Below are positions 42,951-52,860 of a stretch of 64,000 nucleotides of DNA, piece after piece; positions within the stretch are counted from its first letter, which is position 1, and each line of letters opens with the position of its first letter. Under the pieces are notes generated by a model, which saw only the letters and a program-made list of their open reading frames with translations, was not told the DNA's origin and did no database searches. Both the position numbers and the translations under genes were made by a program. Source of the DNA: Photobacterium gaetbulicola Gung47 (GTDB lineage Bacteria; Pseudomonadota; Gammaproteobacteria; Enterobacterales; Vibrionaceae); the NCBI GenBank assembly GCA_000940995.1, contig CP005974.1, positions 2,108,001 to 2,172,000 on the forward strand, given 5' to 3'.

Positions 42951-45578
42951 TTAGTGCTTTGGAATCGCTGTGCGCCAGTTTTTCCATTCTTGCTTGGCTG
43001 TGTCGTGCAGCAGGAAGCGGCTGTTAGTCTTGGCGACTGGTGCCAGTGGCTGAGCCTCAGGCGTAGCAAAGGCGATACCGCCACGGAGCAGGCTATCAAC
43101 GGTGCCGCTCTGTACCGAAGCACCCGTCAAGCCGATCGTGACATCGATACCCGACACGTTCCAAAAGACGCTATCAGTGCGCACGAGGTGGCTGAAGTTC
43201 TTTTCGACCTGCGCCTCGACAATGACTCTGTCAGCCAACTCGCCAAGGCTGACTTTCACCACTTCGCCCACTTGAATATCACGGTATAGCAGCGGCGTGC
43301 CCTCTGCCACTGAGTTACGTTTTTCTGTTTCTAGGATCACCGTCAACCCGTTGTTGACTTGCCTTGTTGAACCTAGCGTAAAGCTCTGCGAGTAGGTGCC
43401 TTTGCCCGGTGTAACCGCAATATAGCTGCTCAGTAGGGTATCCAGATCCTTGGCGCCGGTGATGCTTATCTGAGGAGTCACAATCCAGAAATGGCTATCA
43501 GTTTTGGCGAGGGTCTCAGCATATTTCGGATAAAGACGGGCTTTGACAATCACTTTTCCAGTGTCGAAATCGGGCTCAGTTTCAATCACTTTACCCACGC
43601 TGACACCTTGATAGCGAATTGGCGTGGTTACTTTAATTGTTTTGGCATCTTCTGCGATCATGGTGACAACCAAGCCGAAGGTTTTGGCTTCTAGATAGCT
43701 GTCATAAAGTTTGTAGCGGTCTCCAAGGCGGTTGGTAACGCCTTGTATCTCGTCAAAGGCAATGCCACCTTTGATCAACGTGCTGATAGGATCGGCTTTG
43801 ACATGGACGCCATCGAGGCCCGCCTGTATTTCCACCCCCGAACGATTCCAAAAAACAGTATCTGCGGTGATCAGGTGGCGATATCGGTTATCAATTTTAA
43901 TTTTGATAGAGACGCCGTCGCGAGAGAGTGCGTAGCTGTTGACTTCACCGACAGGCATATTGCGGTAGAGCACCGGGCTGCCTTTGTCTACCGGGGGAAG
44001 CTCATCGGCAAACAGTTCGATAGTGGTAAAGCCATGCGCCTTTTCTGCGGCAAGTGTGGCTAGCTGGCGGCTTTTGTAAAGTGGGTATTGATCGAGCACC
44101 TTGCTGCTGCCGCTGCTGGTGAAGCTAATACTTTGGCTGATCAATTGGTCTGCCGGCGGGACTGATACATCCAGGCCTTTGCTGCTTAAATTTGCCTCGA
44201 TACCGCCATCAAGATAAAACCGGCTGCCAGAGCGAATAAGCTTGGTGTACTCAGGGCGGACTATCACATCAAAGCGGACGGTATTGCCATCTAGCTTCAC
44301 GGATTTTACCCGGCCCACTTCCAAGCCCCGATGCTTGAGCTTGGTGCCGCGTTTAATGCCGTAGCTGTCATTGGCGTAGAGGGCGAATGAGGCTACACCA
44401 GGTTGCTGCTCTTGCAGTTCATCTTGGTTGATGGCGATGAACTGGCGGCTGGTCTCACCCGGACCTGGGATCAGGGTCAGGAAGTTACCGCGAAGCAGGT
44501 TACCAATGTTTTTGACCCCGTTTAAAGAGAGCTCGGCTTCTTCCAGCAACATTTTGGACCCAGTGGTCAGTAAATCACTCATCATCGGCTCGATGGCGGC
44601 ATGAGCGACAATCTTGCCGCGCTCTTTATCAAGGCGGATATCGGATATCTGACCGATTTCCAAGCTGCGGTAAACAATCGGTGCGCCACTTGCGCTGATG
44701 TTGCTGTTCTCCGGCAGGTCAATGGTTATCGCAATGCCTCGTCCTGCGGTGTTGAGATCCGGATACAGACGGAAAAGGTGATCAGGCTCGATGGGAAGCC
44801 CTTTATCCGGCGAATCAAACGCAATGGCTCCGCTTATCATTGCGGAAAGGCTTTCGAACTGAACATCGACACCGTTGAAGCCGATATTGGCACTCATACC
44901 GCTGACGTTCCAAAAACGGCTTTTATTCGTCACCAGATCAGCGTATTGCGGCTTGATCAATACATCAATGATCACTTGCTTGTTGTCCTGGCTGAGGCTG
45001 TGGTTGTATACCTCGCCAACCGGTATTTTCTTATAGAGGACTTGAGAACCGATATTGATCGAGCCCAGGTTAGGCGCGCGCAGTTGGATTTTCAGGCCTT
45101 CTCCGACAGGGGTATCGGCAGGCTGGCTGTCGAGGGCATCGAATTCATTGGTGAACTTGCCTTCGCCCGGCTGCAAAGCGATATAGTTACCAGAGACGAG
45201 GGCATCCAGGCCGGAGATCCCGGTGATAGACGCCTTTGGCTTGACCAGCCAGAAACGGGTGCCCGTCCGGAGGATCTGGACCGCTTCTGGGTAAATGTCG
45301 GCTTCGACATAAATACTCTTCAGATCATTGGATAGGTTAACGTCACGAACAATACCGACTTCAAGCCCCTGGTAACGGATAGTAGTGCGTCCTGCGACCA
45401 AACCGGCGGCATCATTGAAGTGGATTTTAATCCGCTCTCCGGATTCATTGACGGCTTTGAAGACAAGCCAACCGGCGAGTACCAAGGCAAGCGCAGGCAG
45501 GATCCAAAGGGGGGAGATCCCGCGATCGCGCTTTATATTGACCGGTCTAGGTTGTTGATTATTTGGTCCGTTGTTCAT
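42951..45578 (-). CDS. letB: LetB (YebT), multi-MCE lipid-transport tunnel protein
   Basis: An 875-residue protein (E. coli YebT 877) with one N-terminal membrane anchor (GISPLWILPALALVLAGWLVFKA) and seven tandem MCE domains filling the periplasm. Each repeat has the pattern GTxIRYQGLEVGxV...FWxVxPxISITGxxGLDxLxSGNYI. Seven rings stack into a tunnel that moves lipids between inner and outer membrane. Its start lies inside letA (20-base overlap), so the two are translationally coupled. A terminator follows. Confidence 0.96.
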   Translation of the reverse strand: MNNGPNNQQPRPVNIKRDRGISPLWILPALALVLAGWLVFKAVNESGERIKIHFNDAAGLVAGRTTIRYQGLEVGIVRDVNLSNDLKSIYVEADIYPEAVQILRTGTRFWLVKPKASITGISGLDALVSGNYIALQPGEGKFTNEFDALDSQPADTPVGEGLKIQLRAPNLGSINIGSQVLYKKIPVGEVYNHSLSQDNKQVIIDVLIKPQYADLVTNKSRFWNVSGMSANIGFNGVDVQFESLSAMISGAIAFDSPDKGLPIEPDHLFRLYPDLNTAGRGIAITIDLPENSNISASGAPIVYRSLEIGQISDIRLDKERGKIVAHAAIEPMMSDLLTTGSKMLLEEAELSLNGVKNIGNLLRGNFLTLIPGPGETSRQFIAINQDELQEQQPGVASFALYANDSYGIKRGTKLKHRGLEVGRVKSVKLDGNTVRFDVIVRPEYTKLIRSGSRFYLDGGIEANLSSKGLDVSVPPADQLISQSISFTSSGSSKVLDQYPLYKSRQLATLAAEKAHGFTTIELFADELPPVDKGSPVLYRNMPVGEVNSYALSRDGVSIKIKIDNRYRHLITADTVFWNRSGVEIQAGLDGVHVKADPISTLIKGGIAFDEIQGVTNRLGDRYKLYDSYLEAKTFGLVVTMIAEDAKTIKVTTPIRYQGVSVGKVIETEPDFDTGKVIVKARLYPKYAETLAKTDSHFWIVTPQISITGAKDLDTLLSSYIAVTPGKGTYSQSFTLGSTRQVNNGLTVILETEKRNSVAEGTPLLYRDIQVGEVVKVSLGELADRVIVEAQVEKNFSHLVRTDSVFWNVSGIDVTIGLTGASVQSGTVDSLLRGGIAFATPEAQPLAPVAKTNSRFLLHDTAKQEWKNWRTAIPKH

Positions 45579-46755
45579 AGTTGTCCCATATCAGACGAGA
45601 ATCTAAGCTTTCTGCGGCAAGCATTGTAAGCACCACCACGACACCAAAGGCAATTGCACCCGGCCCGGGGGTAAAGTCGAGTAATTGATCACGGTCTATC
45701 AGGGCGACCATGATCGAGATAACAAACAGATCCATCATCGACCATTTACCAATCCATTGGATGAAACGGTATAGCTTCATGCGCTGCAGGTGGTTGACAC
45801 CGCGTTTGAATTGGATAGTCAGTAGGATAAAAGCCAGGCCAAGGATTTTGGCCACAGGCACGACAATACTGGCAACAAAAATAATGATGGCAATGCCGAT
45901 CATATCGGAGTTCACCAATGAGGCGACACCGGAGAAGATAGTATCTTCGACTCGTTTACCATTATTTAGAAAAATAGAAATCGGATATAGGTTAGCCGGG
46001 AAGATAAATACGGTCGCTGCTATCAGATATGCCCATGTTTTCTGGATGGACTGTGGCATCCGTTTGTGAAGCGGGGTATCGCAACGCACACAGTGTTCAT
46101 GGTCATCTTGGGTCATGTGGCAGTGATGGCAATGGCGAGCATGGCTGTATTTCTTGTGCTCAGTTTCTGGCTGCCAGGCTTCCCAGTAGCGGTTGATGCT
46201 GATGCGGGTAAGGAGCAGGGCGGTAAGCAATTGCAGCAATACCAGAGAATATAATCCCGGTCCGACAAAAATATCGGCGTAGTCCTGGACCTTGAAGCAG
46301 GAAATTCCCAAGCTCACCAAAAAGACATCGAACATGGCCCAGTGTTTGAGGTGCTCGATTATCCAGAGCGACCGGCGAAACAGCTTGATACGGCGGAATC
46401 TCAGCCCTAGCTGTGCACCCAGTACCGAGCCGCAGACAAGTAAGGGGGCGATGGAGCTACAGAACAAAATAAGGGCCGCAACAGCCGGGAAACTCGGGGC
46501 GAGCGAGAAAGTTCCCGAGGTCAGGGTGGCAGGGATCATGACACCGAACAGGCGTATAGTGATCAGCGGAAAAAAATGAGCCGGGATGAAAAGGATCAGG
46601 CAGGCAAAGGCAATCGCCAGTTCACTGGAAAAACGAAAATGACCACCCCGGTATAAGCGGGTGTTGCAGCGTGGACAATACGCACTTTGTCCCTGTTCAG
46701 CGACCTGCGGTAGCAAAGGTAAATCGCAACCGGGACATAGTCTCGCTGTGGTCAT
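45559..46755 (-). CDS. letA: LetA (YebS), inner-membrane partner of LetB
   Basis: A 398-residue polytopic membrane protein of the PqiA/LetA family. Two cytoplasmic zinc ribbons are visible: CPGCDLPLLPQ with YCPRCNTRLY, and CHHCHMTQDD with HCVRCDTPLH. Each precedes a four-helix PqiA membrane module. It is shorter than E. coli YebS (427) but complete at both ends. It overlaps letB and starts 45 bp after the ABC exporter gene in the same direction, suggesting ABC exporter-letA-letB is one operon. AAGGAA precedes the ATG. Confidence 0.94.
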   Translation of the reverse strand: MTTARLCPGCDLPLLPQVAEQGQSAYCPRCNTRLYRGGHFRFSSELAIAFACLILFIPAHFFPLITIRLFGVMIPATLTSGTFSLAPSFPAVAALILFCSSIAPLLVCGSVLGAQLGLRFRRIKLFRRSLWIIEHLKHWAMFDVFLVSLGISCFKVQDYADIFVGPGLYSLVLLQLLTALLLTRISINRYWEAWQPETEHKKYSHARHCHHCHMTQDDHEHCVRCDTPLHKRMPQSIQKTWAYLIAATVFIFPANLYPISIFLNNGKRVEDTIFSGVASLVNSDMIGIAIIIFVASIVVPVAKILGLAFILLTIQFKRGVNHLQRMKLYRFIQWIGKWSMMDLFVISIMVALIDRDQLLDFTPGPGAIAFGVVVVLTMLAAESLDSRLIWDNYEQRTK

Positions 46756-46800
46756 TAACGGTTATTCCTTTAATAAAAGCTTTAAATGAACACTATATTA

Positions 46801-48669
46801 TTATTTTAGGTTCACTCTGGCTACAGATACTTGTGTTACTGAATCGGTTTGGCTGTCGGCCGACTGCACCGAGCCATACAGGGTTTGGTACAACCCCTCT
46901 TCATTGACCAGCTCGTGGTGGGTACCGCTTTGGCTGACCTGTCCGTCTTCAAGTACGTAGATTACATCGGCTTGTTTAACCGCCGATAAACGGTGAGCAA
47001 CAATCAGCGTCGTCCTATCGGCCAAGAACTGGTTGAGCGCGGTATGCAGCGCAGCTTCCGTGGCGGTGTCCAATGCCGAGGTTGCTTCATCCAAAATGAC
47101 AAACTCAGGGTTAGTCAACACCATGCGCGCAATCGCAAGCCGTTGACGCTGGCCGCCTGATAGCTTGATCCCCTGGCGACCAATCTCAGTATCCAACCCC
47201 TCGGTCAGGCGCTGGGTGACATCGGTCATTTGCGCGATTTCCAATGCCTGCCAAAGTTGGCTGTCGCTGTAATCTCCCCCTAAAGTGAGGTTGTGGCGCA
47301 TAGTATCATTAAATAATACAGGGTGTTGTAGGACCACTGCCATTTTGTTGCGCAGCGCTTCGTAGCTGACATCTTCTATTGGGTGGCCATTGACCAAGAT
47401 ATCACCGGCATCCTTCTGGTATATCCCTAGTAGAAGTTGGATCAGTGTCGACTTACCGCCACCAGAAGAGCCCACCAAGGCAACCCGTTTGCCGGCAGGG
47501 ATATGCAGACTCATACCGCGCAGGACTTCTTTGTCTTCGTCATAGGCAAAGTGGATATTCTTTACTTCTATATCGAGGCGATGATCGTCCTTGAAGGGAT
47601 TCACTTTCTGTACCGGGCGTACTTCCTCTTCGATGGCAATAAGGCCATTGAGGCGCTGCATGGCCGCCGAGGCACTGTACCAGGCAAATTGGATACCCAG
47701 CAGCTCCTGGACCGGACCGAGCATGAACCACAGGTAGCCGAATACGGCAAACATCTGGCCAACCGTGAGATCTGTAAATAACACCATGATCATCGCCATG
47801 GCACGGAATAGCTCGAAGCCAACCAAAAACAGCAGGAAGGAGATACGGCCCGCCGCTTCCGATTGCCAGGCATATTTATCTGCATCATAGCGGATATCGT
47901 TGGCATTGGATTTCAGCTGGTTTAGAAAATCCCGTTCGCGGTTGGCTGCCCGCAGTTGGTAAATACCGTCAAGGGTTTCGACGAGGCGTTGTTGGAATCG
48001 CTCGAAGGCCTGGTTTTCTTTTTTCTTGAGGGTTTTTACTCTGTTCCCCATTAGTTTAGAGGCGTAAACCACTATTGGGTTGACCAGCAGGATGAACAGA
48101 CCGAGCTGCCAGTTCAACCACAGTAAAATGGCGGCAGTACCAATAACGGTCAGGAAACCGATCAGAAAGCGGCTTAGGGTATCGCCAACAAACTTATCGA
48201 TGGTCTCTACATCAGTGATCAGGTGTGAGGTGATCCCTCCGCTGCCACGTTCTTCGTATTGACGCATGCTGATACGGCCCAGTTTGTCGATCAGGTGCTG
48301 CCGCATGTTGTAGGTGATATCTTTGGCCACCAGTGTGAATTGGCGGCTTTGTAGGATATTGAGCGCTTGGCTGCCCACGCGCATTAAGACAACGAACAAC
48401 AGTACGAGCAGGATGTAGGCGGTCGGCTGGTGCAGAGATTGAGGCAGAAAGTGGTTAAGGAATTCAATACCGCCAGCGGGCTTGTCGAGTAAGATCTCAT
48501 CGACCATCAAAGGCATAAGCAGTGGGATGGGGACACTGATAAGGGTGGCGATGAGCGCGATAAAATTCGCAGCAATCAGGCGGGGACGATGATGTTTTGC
48601 TTGCTTTACTAGCCAAGACCAGTTAATCATTTGGTTTGAATTGTTGTTCACAATGATAATGATTCCCAT
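46801..48669 (-). CDS. ABC exporter (fused permease-ATPase) under a Fur-like box
   Basis: A half-transporter of about 610-620 residues: an N-terminal six-helix type 1 exporter domain, then an ATPase domain with Walker A GSSGGGKST, Q-loop AVVLQHPVLF, signature LSGGQRQR, Walker B FVILDEATSALD and H-loop VAHRLS. It acts as a dimer to export lipids, peptides or siderophores. The start is uncertain: ATG 48669 lies inside a Fur-like box, so GTG 48651 or ATG 48630 (MINWSWL) is more plausible. It interrupts the letA-msrC adjacency of E. coli. Iron control suggests a metal- or siderophore-related role (inference). Confidence 0.88.
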   Translation of the reverse strand: MGIIIIVNNNSNQMINWSWLVKQAKHHRPRLIAANFIALIATLISVPIPLLMPLMVDEILLDKPAGGIEFLNHFLPQSLHQPTAYILLVLLFVVLMRVGSQALNILQSRQFTLVAKDITYNMRQHLIDKLGRISMRQYEERGSGGITSHLITDVETIDKFVGDTLSRFLIGFLTVIGTAAILLWLNWQLGLFILLVNPIVVYASKLMGNRVKTLKKKENQAFERFQQRLVETLDGIYQLRAANRERDFLNQLKSNANDIRYDADKYAWQSEAAGRISFLLFLVGFELFRAMAMIMVLFTDLTVGQMFAVFGYLWFMLGPVQELLGIQFAWYSASAAMQRLNGLIAIEEEVRPVQKVNPFKDDHRLDIEVKNIHFAYDEDKEVLRGMSLHIPAGKRVALVGSSGGGKSTLIQLLLGIYQKDAGDILVNGHPIEDVSYEALRNKMAVVLQHPVLFNDTMRHNLTLGGDYSDSQLWQALEIAQMTDVTQRLTEGLDTEIGRQGIKLSGGQRQRLAIARMVLTNPEFVILDEATSALDTATEAALHTALNQFLADRTTLIVAHRLSAVKQADVIYVLEDGQVSQSGTHHELVNEEGLYQTLYGSVQSADSQTDSVTQVSVARVNLK

Positions 48670-48673
48670 TATT
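48655..48673. promoter_or_regulatory. Fur-like box
   Basis: GATAATGATTCCCATTATT matches 15 of 19 positions of the Fur consensus GATAATGATAATCATTATC. It overlaps the 5' end of the ABC exporter ORF and lies 40 bp upstream of msrC, so it could repress either direction. Confidence 0.7.
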
Positions 48674-48712
48674 GATAAAAAGCCATTCTAACGGCTCAAA
48701 AAGGAGTAAGCC

Positions 48713-49171
48713 ATGGAAATTAGATCAGAGAATTATCAAACGTTGACGAAACAAGCTATCGCGTTGATAGAGGGTGAGTCTGATCTCATTGCTAATATGT
48801 CTAATATTAGTGCGTTACTGGCCATGGAGTTAGAAGATATTAACTGGGTAGGCTTTTATATCTTGAAAGGAGACCAGTTGGTACTGGGGCCGTTCCAGGG
48901 TAAACCGGCTTGTGTCAGGATTCCTGTTGGTCGCGGTGTCTGTGGGACAGCGATTGCAGAGAACCGTGTTCAGCGGGTAGAGGATGTGCACCAGTTTGAA
49001 GGTCATATTGCCTGTGATGCTGCCAGTAATTCTGAGATTGTGATCCCATTTACAGTAAACGGGGAATTGTATGGCGTGCTGGATATTGATAGCCCAATCT
49101 TGTCAAGATTTAATCAATCCGATGAGGATGGATTGGTTTCTTTGTTAGAAGAACTACAAAAAAGGCTCTAA
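48713..49171 (+). CDS. msrC: Free methionine-R-sulfoxide reductase (fRMsr)
   Basis: GAF-domain enzyme (YebR) that reduces free methionine-R-sulfoxide using a cysteine relay. At 152 residues it fits the family. The three conserved cysteines are in GKPACVRIPVGRGVCGTAI and HIACDAASNSEIVIPF. AAGGAG lies before the ATG. It is the first gene of a rightward msrC-proQ-prc series, as in E. coli, and starts next to the Fur-like box. Confidence 0.94.
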   Translation: MEIRSENYQTLTKQAIALIEGESDLIANMSNISALLAMELEDINWVGFYILKGDQLVLGPFQGKPACVRIPVGRGVCGTAIAENRVQRVEDVHQFEGHIACDAASNSEIVIPFTVNGELYGVLDIDSPILSRFNQSDEDGLVSLLEELQKRL

Positions 49172-49279
49172 TTGCATGCTTTCGGTGGTTTTTCAGCGTT
49201 AGGTAACTATAATAGCGGAACAATTTCTTTTTGATTAAAGTACTAACGGCGAGGAAACTCGCTTTTGTCAGGAAAGTCC

Positions 49280-49924
49280 ATGGAAAACTCTGAAAAGCTA
49301 ACGAACAGTAAAGAAGTCATTGCCTACATTGCTGAGCGTTTCCCAAAATGTTTTACTGTTGAAGGTGAAGCGAAGCCACTTAAGATTGGTATCTTCCAAG
49401 ATTTGGCTGAGCGTCTAAGTGAAGACCCTAAAGTCAGTAAAACTCAGCTGCGTACCGCTCTACGTCAATACACTTCTTCCTGGCGTTATCTTCACGGTGT
49501 GAAAGCGGGTGCAAACCGCGTTGACCTTGATGGCAACGATTGTGGTGTGTTAGAACAAGAACACGTAGATCACGCGAAAAAGGCACTTGAAGAAAGCAAG
49601 GCTAAAGTACGTGCTCGTCGTAAAGAGCAAGCAGAAGCAAAAGCGGCTGCTAGCAAGGATGGTGAAGCAAAGGCGAAAAAAATTCGTCCAAAATCTGCTA
49701 AACCAAAGAACACAAAACAAAAAACGACTAAGCTAAATAAAAAGCCTGCAGAAACGACCCGTGCACTGACTGCTGATGAAGTCGTCGTTGGCAAGAACGT
49801 TAGTGTTAACATGGGCAGCGGAAACATGCCGGCAACTATCGTTGAAATTAATAAGGACGATGTGCGTGTTCGCCTATCAAATGGTTTGACCATGGTAGTT
49901 AAAGCGGAGCACCTGCGTTCGTAA
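49280..49924 (+). CDS. proQ: RNA chaperone ProQ
   Basis: FinO-domain RNA-binding protein that stabilises many small RNAs and mRNA 3' ends. At 214 residues it has the N-terminal FinO domain (EVIAYIAERFPKCFTVEGEA, then LRTALRQYTSSWRYLHGVKAG), a long Lys/Ala-rich linker and a C-terminal Tudor-like domain (VVGKNVSVNMGSGNMPATIV). ATG 49280 (MENSEKL) with AGGAAAG upstream is preferred to the TTG at 49265. prc follows 17 bp later, an order conserved in enterobacteria. Confidence 0.95.
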   Translation: MENSEKLTNSKEVIAYIAERFPKCFTVEGEAKPLKIGIFQDLAERLSEDPKVSKTQLRTALRQYTSSWRYLHGVKAGANRVDLDGNDCGVLEQEHVDHAKKALEESKAKVRARRKEQAEAKAAASKDGEAKAKKIRPKSAKPKNTKQKTTKLNKKPAETTRALTADEVVVGKNVSVNMGSGNMPATIVEINKDDVRVRLSNGLTMVVKAEHLRS

Positions 49925-49941
49925 AGGAGAATGCTCGACGC

Positions 49942-51942
49942 ATGAAAGGTCGATTCCGTTTCTCACTGATTGCTGCTGGCATGATGCTAGCAGCTTCAGC
50001 ACAAGCCCTCGAGGCAACATACACATTAAGTGATCTTCCGCAGCTGGAACCTGAAAAACAGCATGCGACGGCTAGTAAGAGGGTTGCCTCTCGCTTCACA
50101 CGTTCGCATTACAAGCAGTTTTCACTTGATGATGAATTTTCTTCCAGTGTCTTCACTCGATATATCGAGATGCTGGATTTCAACAAAAGCTTCCTTACTG
50201 CTTCCGACATTAGGCAATTTGAAAAATGGGAAAATCAGCTAGATGATCAACTGAAAAGAGGTGATACATCAGCAGCTTTCGATATTTTCAATACGCTACT
50301 CAAACGTCGTTACGACCGCTACCAATACGCGCTGACATTACTTGATCGTGAAATCACGTTTGATTCCGATGAAGATATGGTGCTCGACCGTTCAGAAATG
50401 GACTGGGCGAAAGACCGTAACGAGCTAAACGAGATTTGGCGTCAGCGAGTCAAATACGATGCACTGAATCTGAAGCTTGCGGGCAAAGAGTGGGATGAAA
50501 TTAAAGAGACCTTAGGCAAGCGTTATAACAACGCGCTCAAGCGTCTTACCCAGACCCATAGCGAAGATGTCTTTCAGATTTACATGAACGCCTTTGCTCG
50601 TGAGGTTGACCCTCATACCAGTTATTTGTCACCGCGTAACGCGGAGCAGTTCCAATCAGAAATGAACCTTTCGCTGGAAGGTATTGGTGCTGTGTTGCAA
50701 GTGGTTGATGACTATACGGTAATCCGTTCTTTGGTTGCTGGTGGCCCGGCTTCTGCTTCGAAAAAGCTCGCTGCAGGTGACAGGATCATCGGTGTCGCGC
50801 AAGACGGCAAAGAAATGATCGATGTCATTGGCTGGCGGTTGGATGATGTTGTTCAGCTGATTAAAGGTCCCAAAGGCAGTAAAGTGGTTTTGGAGATCCT
50901 TCCTGAGGGGAATAACGCCAAGAGTTACGATGTCACAATTGTCCGTGATAAAATTCGCTTAGAAGACCGCGCTGTTAAATCTTCGGTTGAACTGTCGAGT
51001 GGCAAGAAAATTGGGGTGATTGAAATTCCAAGTTTCTATGTTGGCTTGTCTGAAGACACCAAGAAAGAGTTGGCAAAGCTCAACGATCAGCAAGTTGACG
51101 GTGTTGTCATCGACTTGCGTAACAATGGCGGTGGTGCACTTACCGAGGCGACAGCGCTGACGGGGTTGTTTATCAACAGTGGGCCGGTTGTACAGGTTCG
51201 TGACAGCTATGGAAGAGTGAAGGTGAATGGCGATTCTGATGATCGTGTTTACTTTGACGGCCCGCTAACCGTACTGGTTAACCGCTACAGTGCATCAGCA
51301 TCGGAAATTTTCGCTGCCGCGATGCAGGATTACGGGCGTGCGGTGATTCTTGGCGAGCAATCATTTGGTAAGGGTACTGTTCAGCAGCACCGTTCCCTGA
51401 ACCATATTTATGATTTGTTTGATAAGCCATTGGGCCATGTTCAGTACACTATCCAGAAGTTCTACCGTATTAACGGTGGTAGTACGCAGAACTTAGGTGT
51501 AGTACCGGATTTGGCATTCCCGACGGCGGTTGATCCTTCTGAAACCGGTGAAAGTGTCGAAGACAACGCTTTGCCTTGGGATAGCATCAAGGCGGCGGAG
51601 TACCAGAAACTCTATAATTTCTCGGCGTTACTGCCTTCTCTGAAAGCAAAGCATGACAAGCGTATCAGTAAAGATATGGAGTTTGGCTTTATTCAGGATG
51701 ATATTGCTAAGTACCGTCAAGAGAAAGATATCAATACGATCTCCCTTAACAAGAGCAAGCGTATTGCTGAGCAAGACAAAGAAGATGCAGAGCGCCTGGC
51801 AAGGTTGAATCAGCGTCAGAAGGTTGCGGGCAAGAAACCTTTTGCTAAGTTGGATGATGTGCCAAAGGACTACGAAGCACCTGATGCTTACCTGAAAGAA
51901 GCGGTTGCTATCACTTCTGATCTCGCTAAATCACAAAGCTGA
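49942..51942 (+). CDS. prc: Tail-specific periplasmic protease Prc
   Basis: C-terminal processing protease (Tsp) that trims PBP3 and degrades tagged or misfolded periplasmic proteins. The 666 residues include a signal peptide (FSLIAAGMMLAASAQA), an N-terminal helical domain, a PDZ domain (LEGIGAVLQVVDDYTVIRSL, then GGPASASKKLAAGDRI) and the S41 catalytic core with Ser in NRYSASASEIFAAAM and Lys in SFGKGTVQQH. The C-terminal helical domain is present, so it is full length. AAGGAG sits rather far (about 12 bases) from the ATG. A terminator ends the msrC-proQ-prc series. Confidence 0.95.
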   Translation: MKGRFRFSLIAAGMMLAASAQALEATYTLSDLPQLEPEKQHATASKRVASRFTRSHYKQFSLDDEFSSSVFTRYIEMLDFNKSFLTASDIRQFEKWENQLDDQLKRGDTSAAFDIFNTLLKRRYDRYQYALTLLDREITFDSDEDMVLDRSEMDWAKDRNELNEIWRQRVKYDALNLKLAGKEWDEIKETLGKRYNNALKRLTQTHSEDVFQIYMNAFAREVDPHTSYLSPRNAEQFQSEMNLSLEGIGAVLQVVDDYTVIRSLVAGGPASASKKLAAGDRIIGVAQDGKEMIDVIGWRLDDVVQLIKGPKGSKVVLEILPEGNNAKSYDVTIVRDKIRLEDRAVKSSVELSSGKKIGVIEIPSFYVGLSEDTKKELAKLNDQQVDGVVIDLRNNGGGALTEATALTGLFINSGPVVQVRDSYGRVKVNGDSDDRVYFDGPLTVLVNRYSASASEIFAAAMQDYGRAVILGEQSFGKGTVQQHRSLNHIYDLFDKPLGHVQYTIQKFYRINGGSTQNLGVVPDLAFPTAVDPSETGESVEDNALPWDSIKAAEYQKLYNFSALLPSLKAKHDKRISKDMEFGFIQDDIAKYRQEKDINTISLNKSKRIAEQDKEDAERLARLNQRQKVAGKKPFAKLDDVPKDYEAPDAYLKEAVAITSDLAKSQS

Positions 51943-51976
51943 TCTTGCGAAGCAATAAGACCATTATCAACGACAA

Positions 51977-52006
51977 CGGCACCTCTTAGAGGTGCCGTTT
52001 TTTTTA
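51977..52006 (+). terminator. Rho-independent terminator of prc
   Basis: GGCACCTCT/AGAGGTGCC with a minimal loop and eight T residues, 35 bp past the stop. Confidence 0.9.
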
Positions 52007-52147
52007 TTGAAATCCGTTGGATAGAGCTGTTTCATCAATGAGACAGTTGAATAAATAGCACTGTTAATCCTCAATTTTTTTCATCTACGGGCTAATTGCA
52101 GGCTAGGGTTAAAGGTAGGTGATCCATTCTGGTGTTAGGGGAATACG

Positions 52148-52810
52148 ATGCTGAAACATATCATTCTTGCTGTAACCCTGTTTTTAACAACATTTTCTGT
52201 CAGTGCACGAGCTTCAGATCTAACGGAGTTTGATTATCCGCTTCTACTCGGTGATTGGTACTGGTTTAGCAATACTGATGCCGGGGTCGAGAGCGAAGGG
52301 GCAAGCTACCGGGCCATGAACATTAAGTTCAAGTCAAATTACCGCTTTGTTATCCGGCTTTTGCAGACGAGTGGTAATGTTGAAGAGTGGGAAGGGACAT
52401 ACGACATCGATGAAACCACGGTAACCTTTCTTACCCATGGTCAGCCCGAGCAACAGCATAGCTATATGCTGAGCTACAACCAGTTCTTGCTTGATGGTGC
52501 ACGCTTTACCAAGTTGGCCCCAGAAAACCTTCCTGGCAACTGGCGTTCTTCTCAAATTTCAGGACAAGATGTCGGCGATGCCGTCTCTGAAATAGCCTTG
52601 TCGCTGCGGCCAGACTTTTTGTTCTCAGCAGAAGTGTCGGGGAAAAATGGCAAGAAAAAAGAGCATCGCGGGATCTACTTTATCGAAGATGACCGTATCG
52701 TGCTTATCTACGAAGATGGCCAGCAAGACAGCCAGTTTAGCTTGGGAAGCAATACCCTTACATTGACAAACAAACAGTTTGGAATGGAAGCGGTAATGAG
52801 AAGGGAATAA
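52148..52810 (+). CDS. Periplasmic protein with two related lipocalin-like halves
   Basis: A 220-residue exported protein with a signal peptide (IILAVTLFLTTFSVSARA). The mature chain seems to be an internal duplication: first half LLGDWYWFSN...GTYDIDETTVTFLTHGQPEQ...LDGARFTKL; second half LPGNWRSSQI...GIYFIEDDRIVLIYEDGQQD...LTNKQFGMEAV. Each resembles a small beta-barrel of the lipocalin-like type (GxW start, then GxYxIxxxxIxL). No function is known to me. The gene is monocistronic, with a terminator behind it. Confidence 0.7.
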   Translation: MLKHIILAVTLFLTTFSVSARASDLTEFDYPLLLGDWYWFSNTDAGVESEGASYRAMNIKFKSNYRFVIRLLQTSGNVEEWEGTYDIDETTVTFLTHGQPEQQHSYMLSYNQFLLDGARFTKLAPENLPGNWRSSQISGQDVGDAVSEIALSLRPDFLFSAEVSGKNGKKKEHRGIYFIEDDRIVLIYEDGQQDSQFSLGSNTLTLTNKQFGMEAVMRRE

Positions 52811-52860
52811 TGGTCTGTTAGCGTTGAGGATCACCAACACTACTGGATGACTGGAAAAAC

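Noticed and set aside
44601..45335. 244-codon rightward open frame
   Set aside because: Lies wholly antisense to letB, whose MCE repeats are certain; no ribosome site; explained by codon bias of the real gene.
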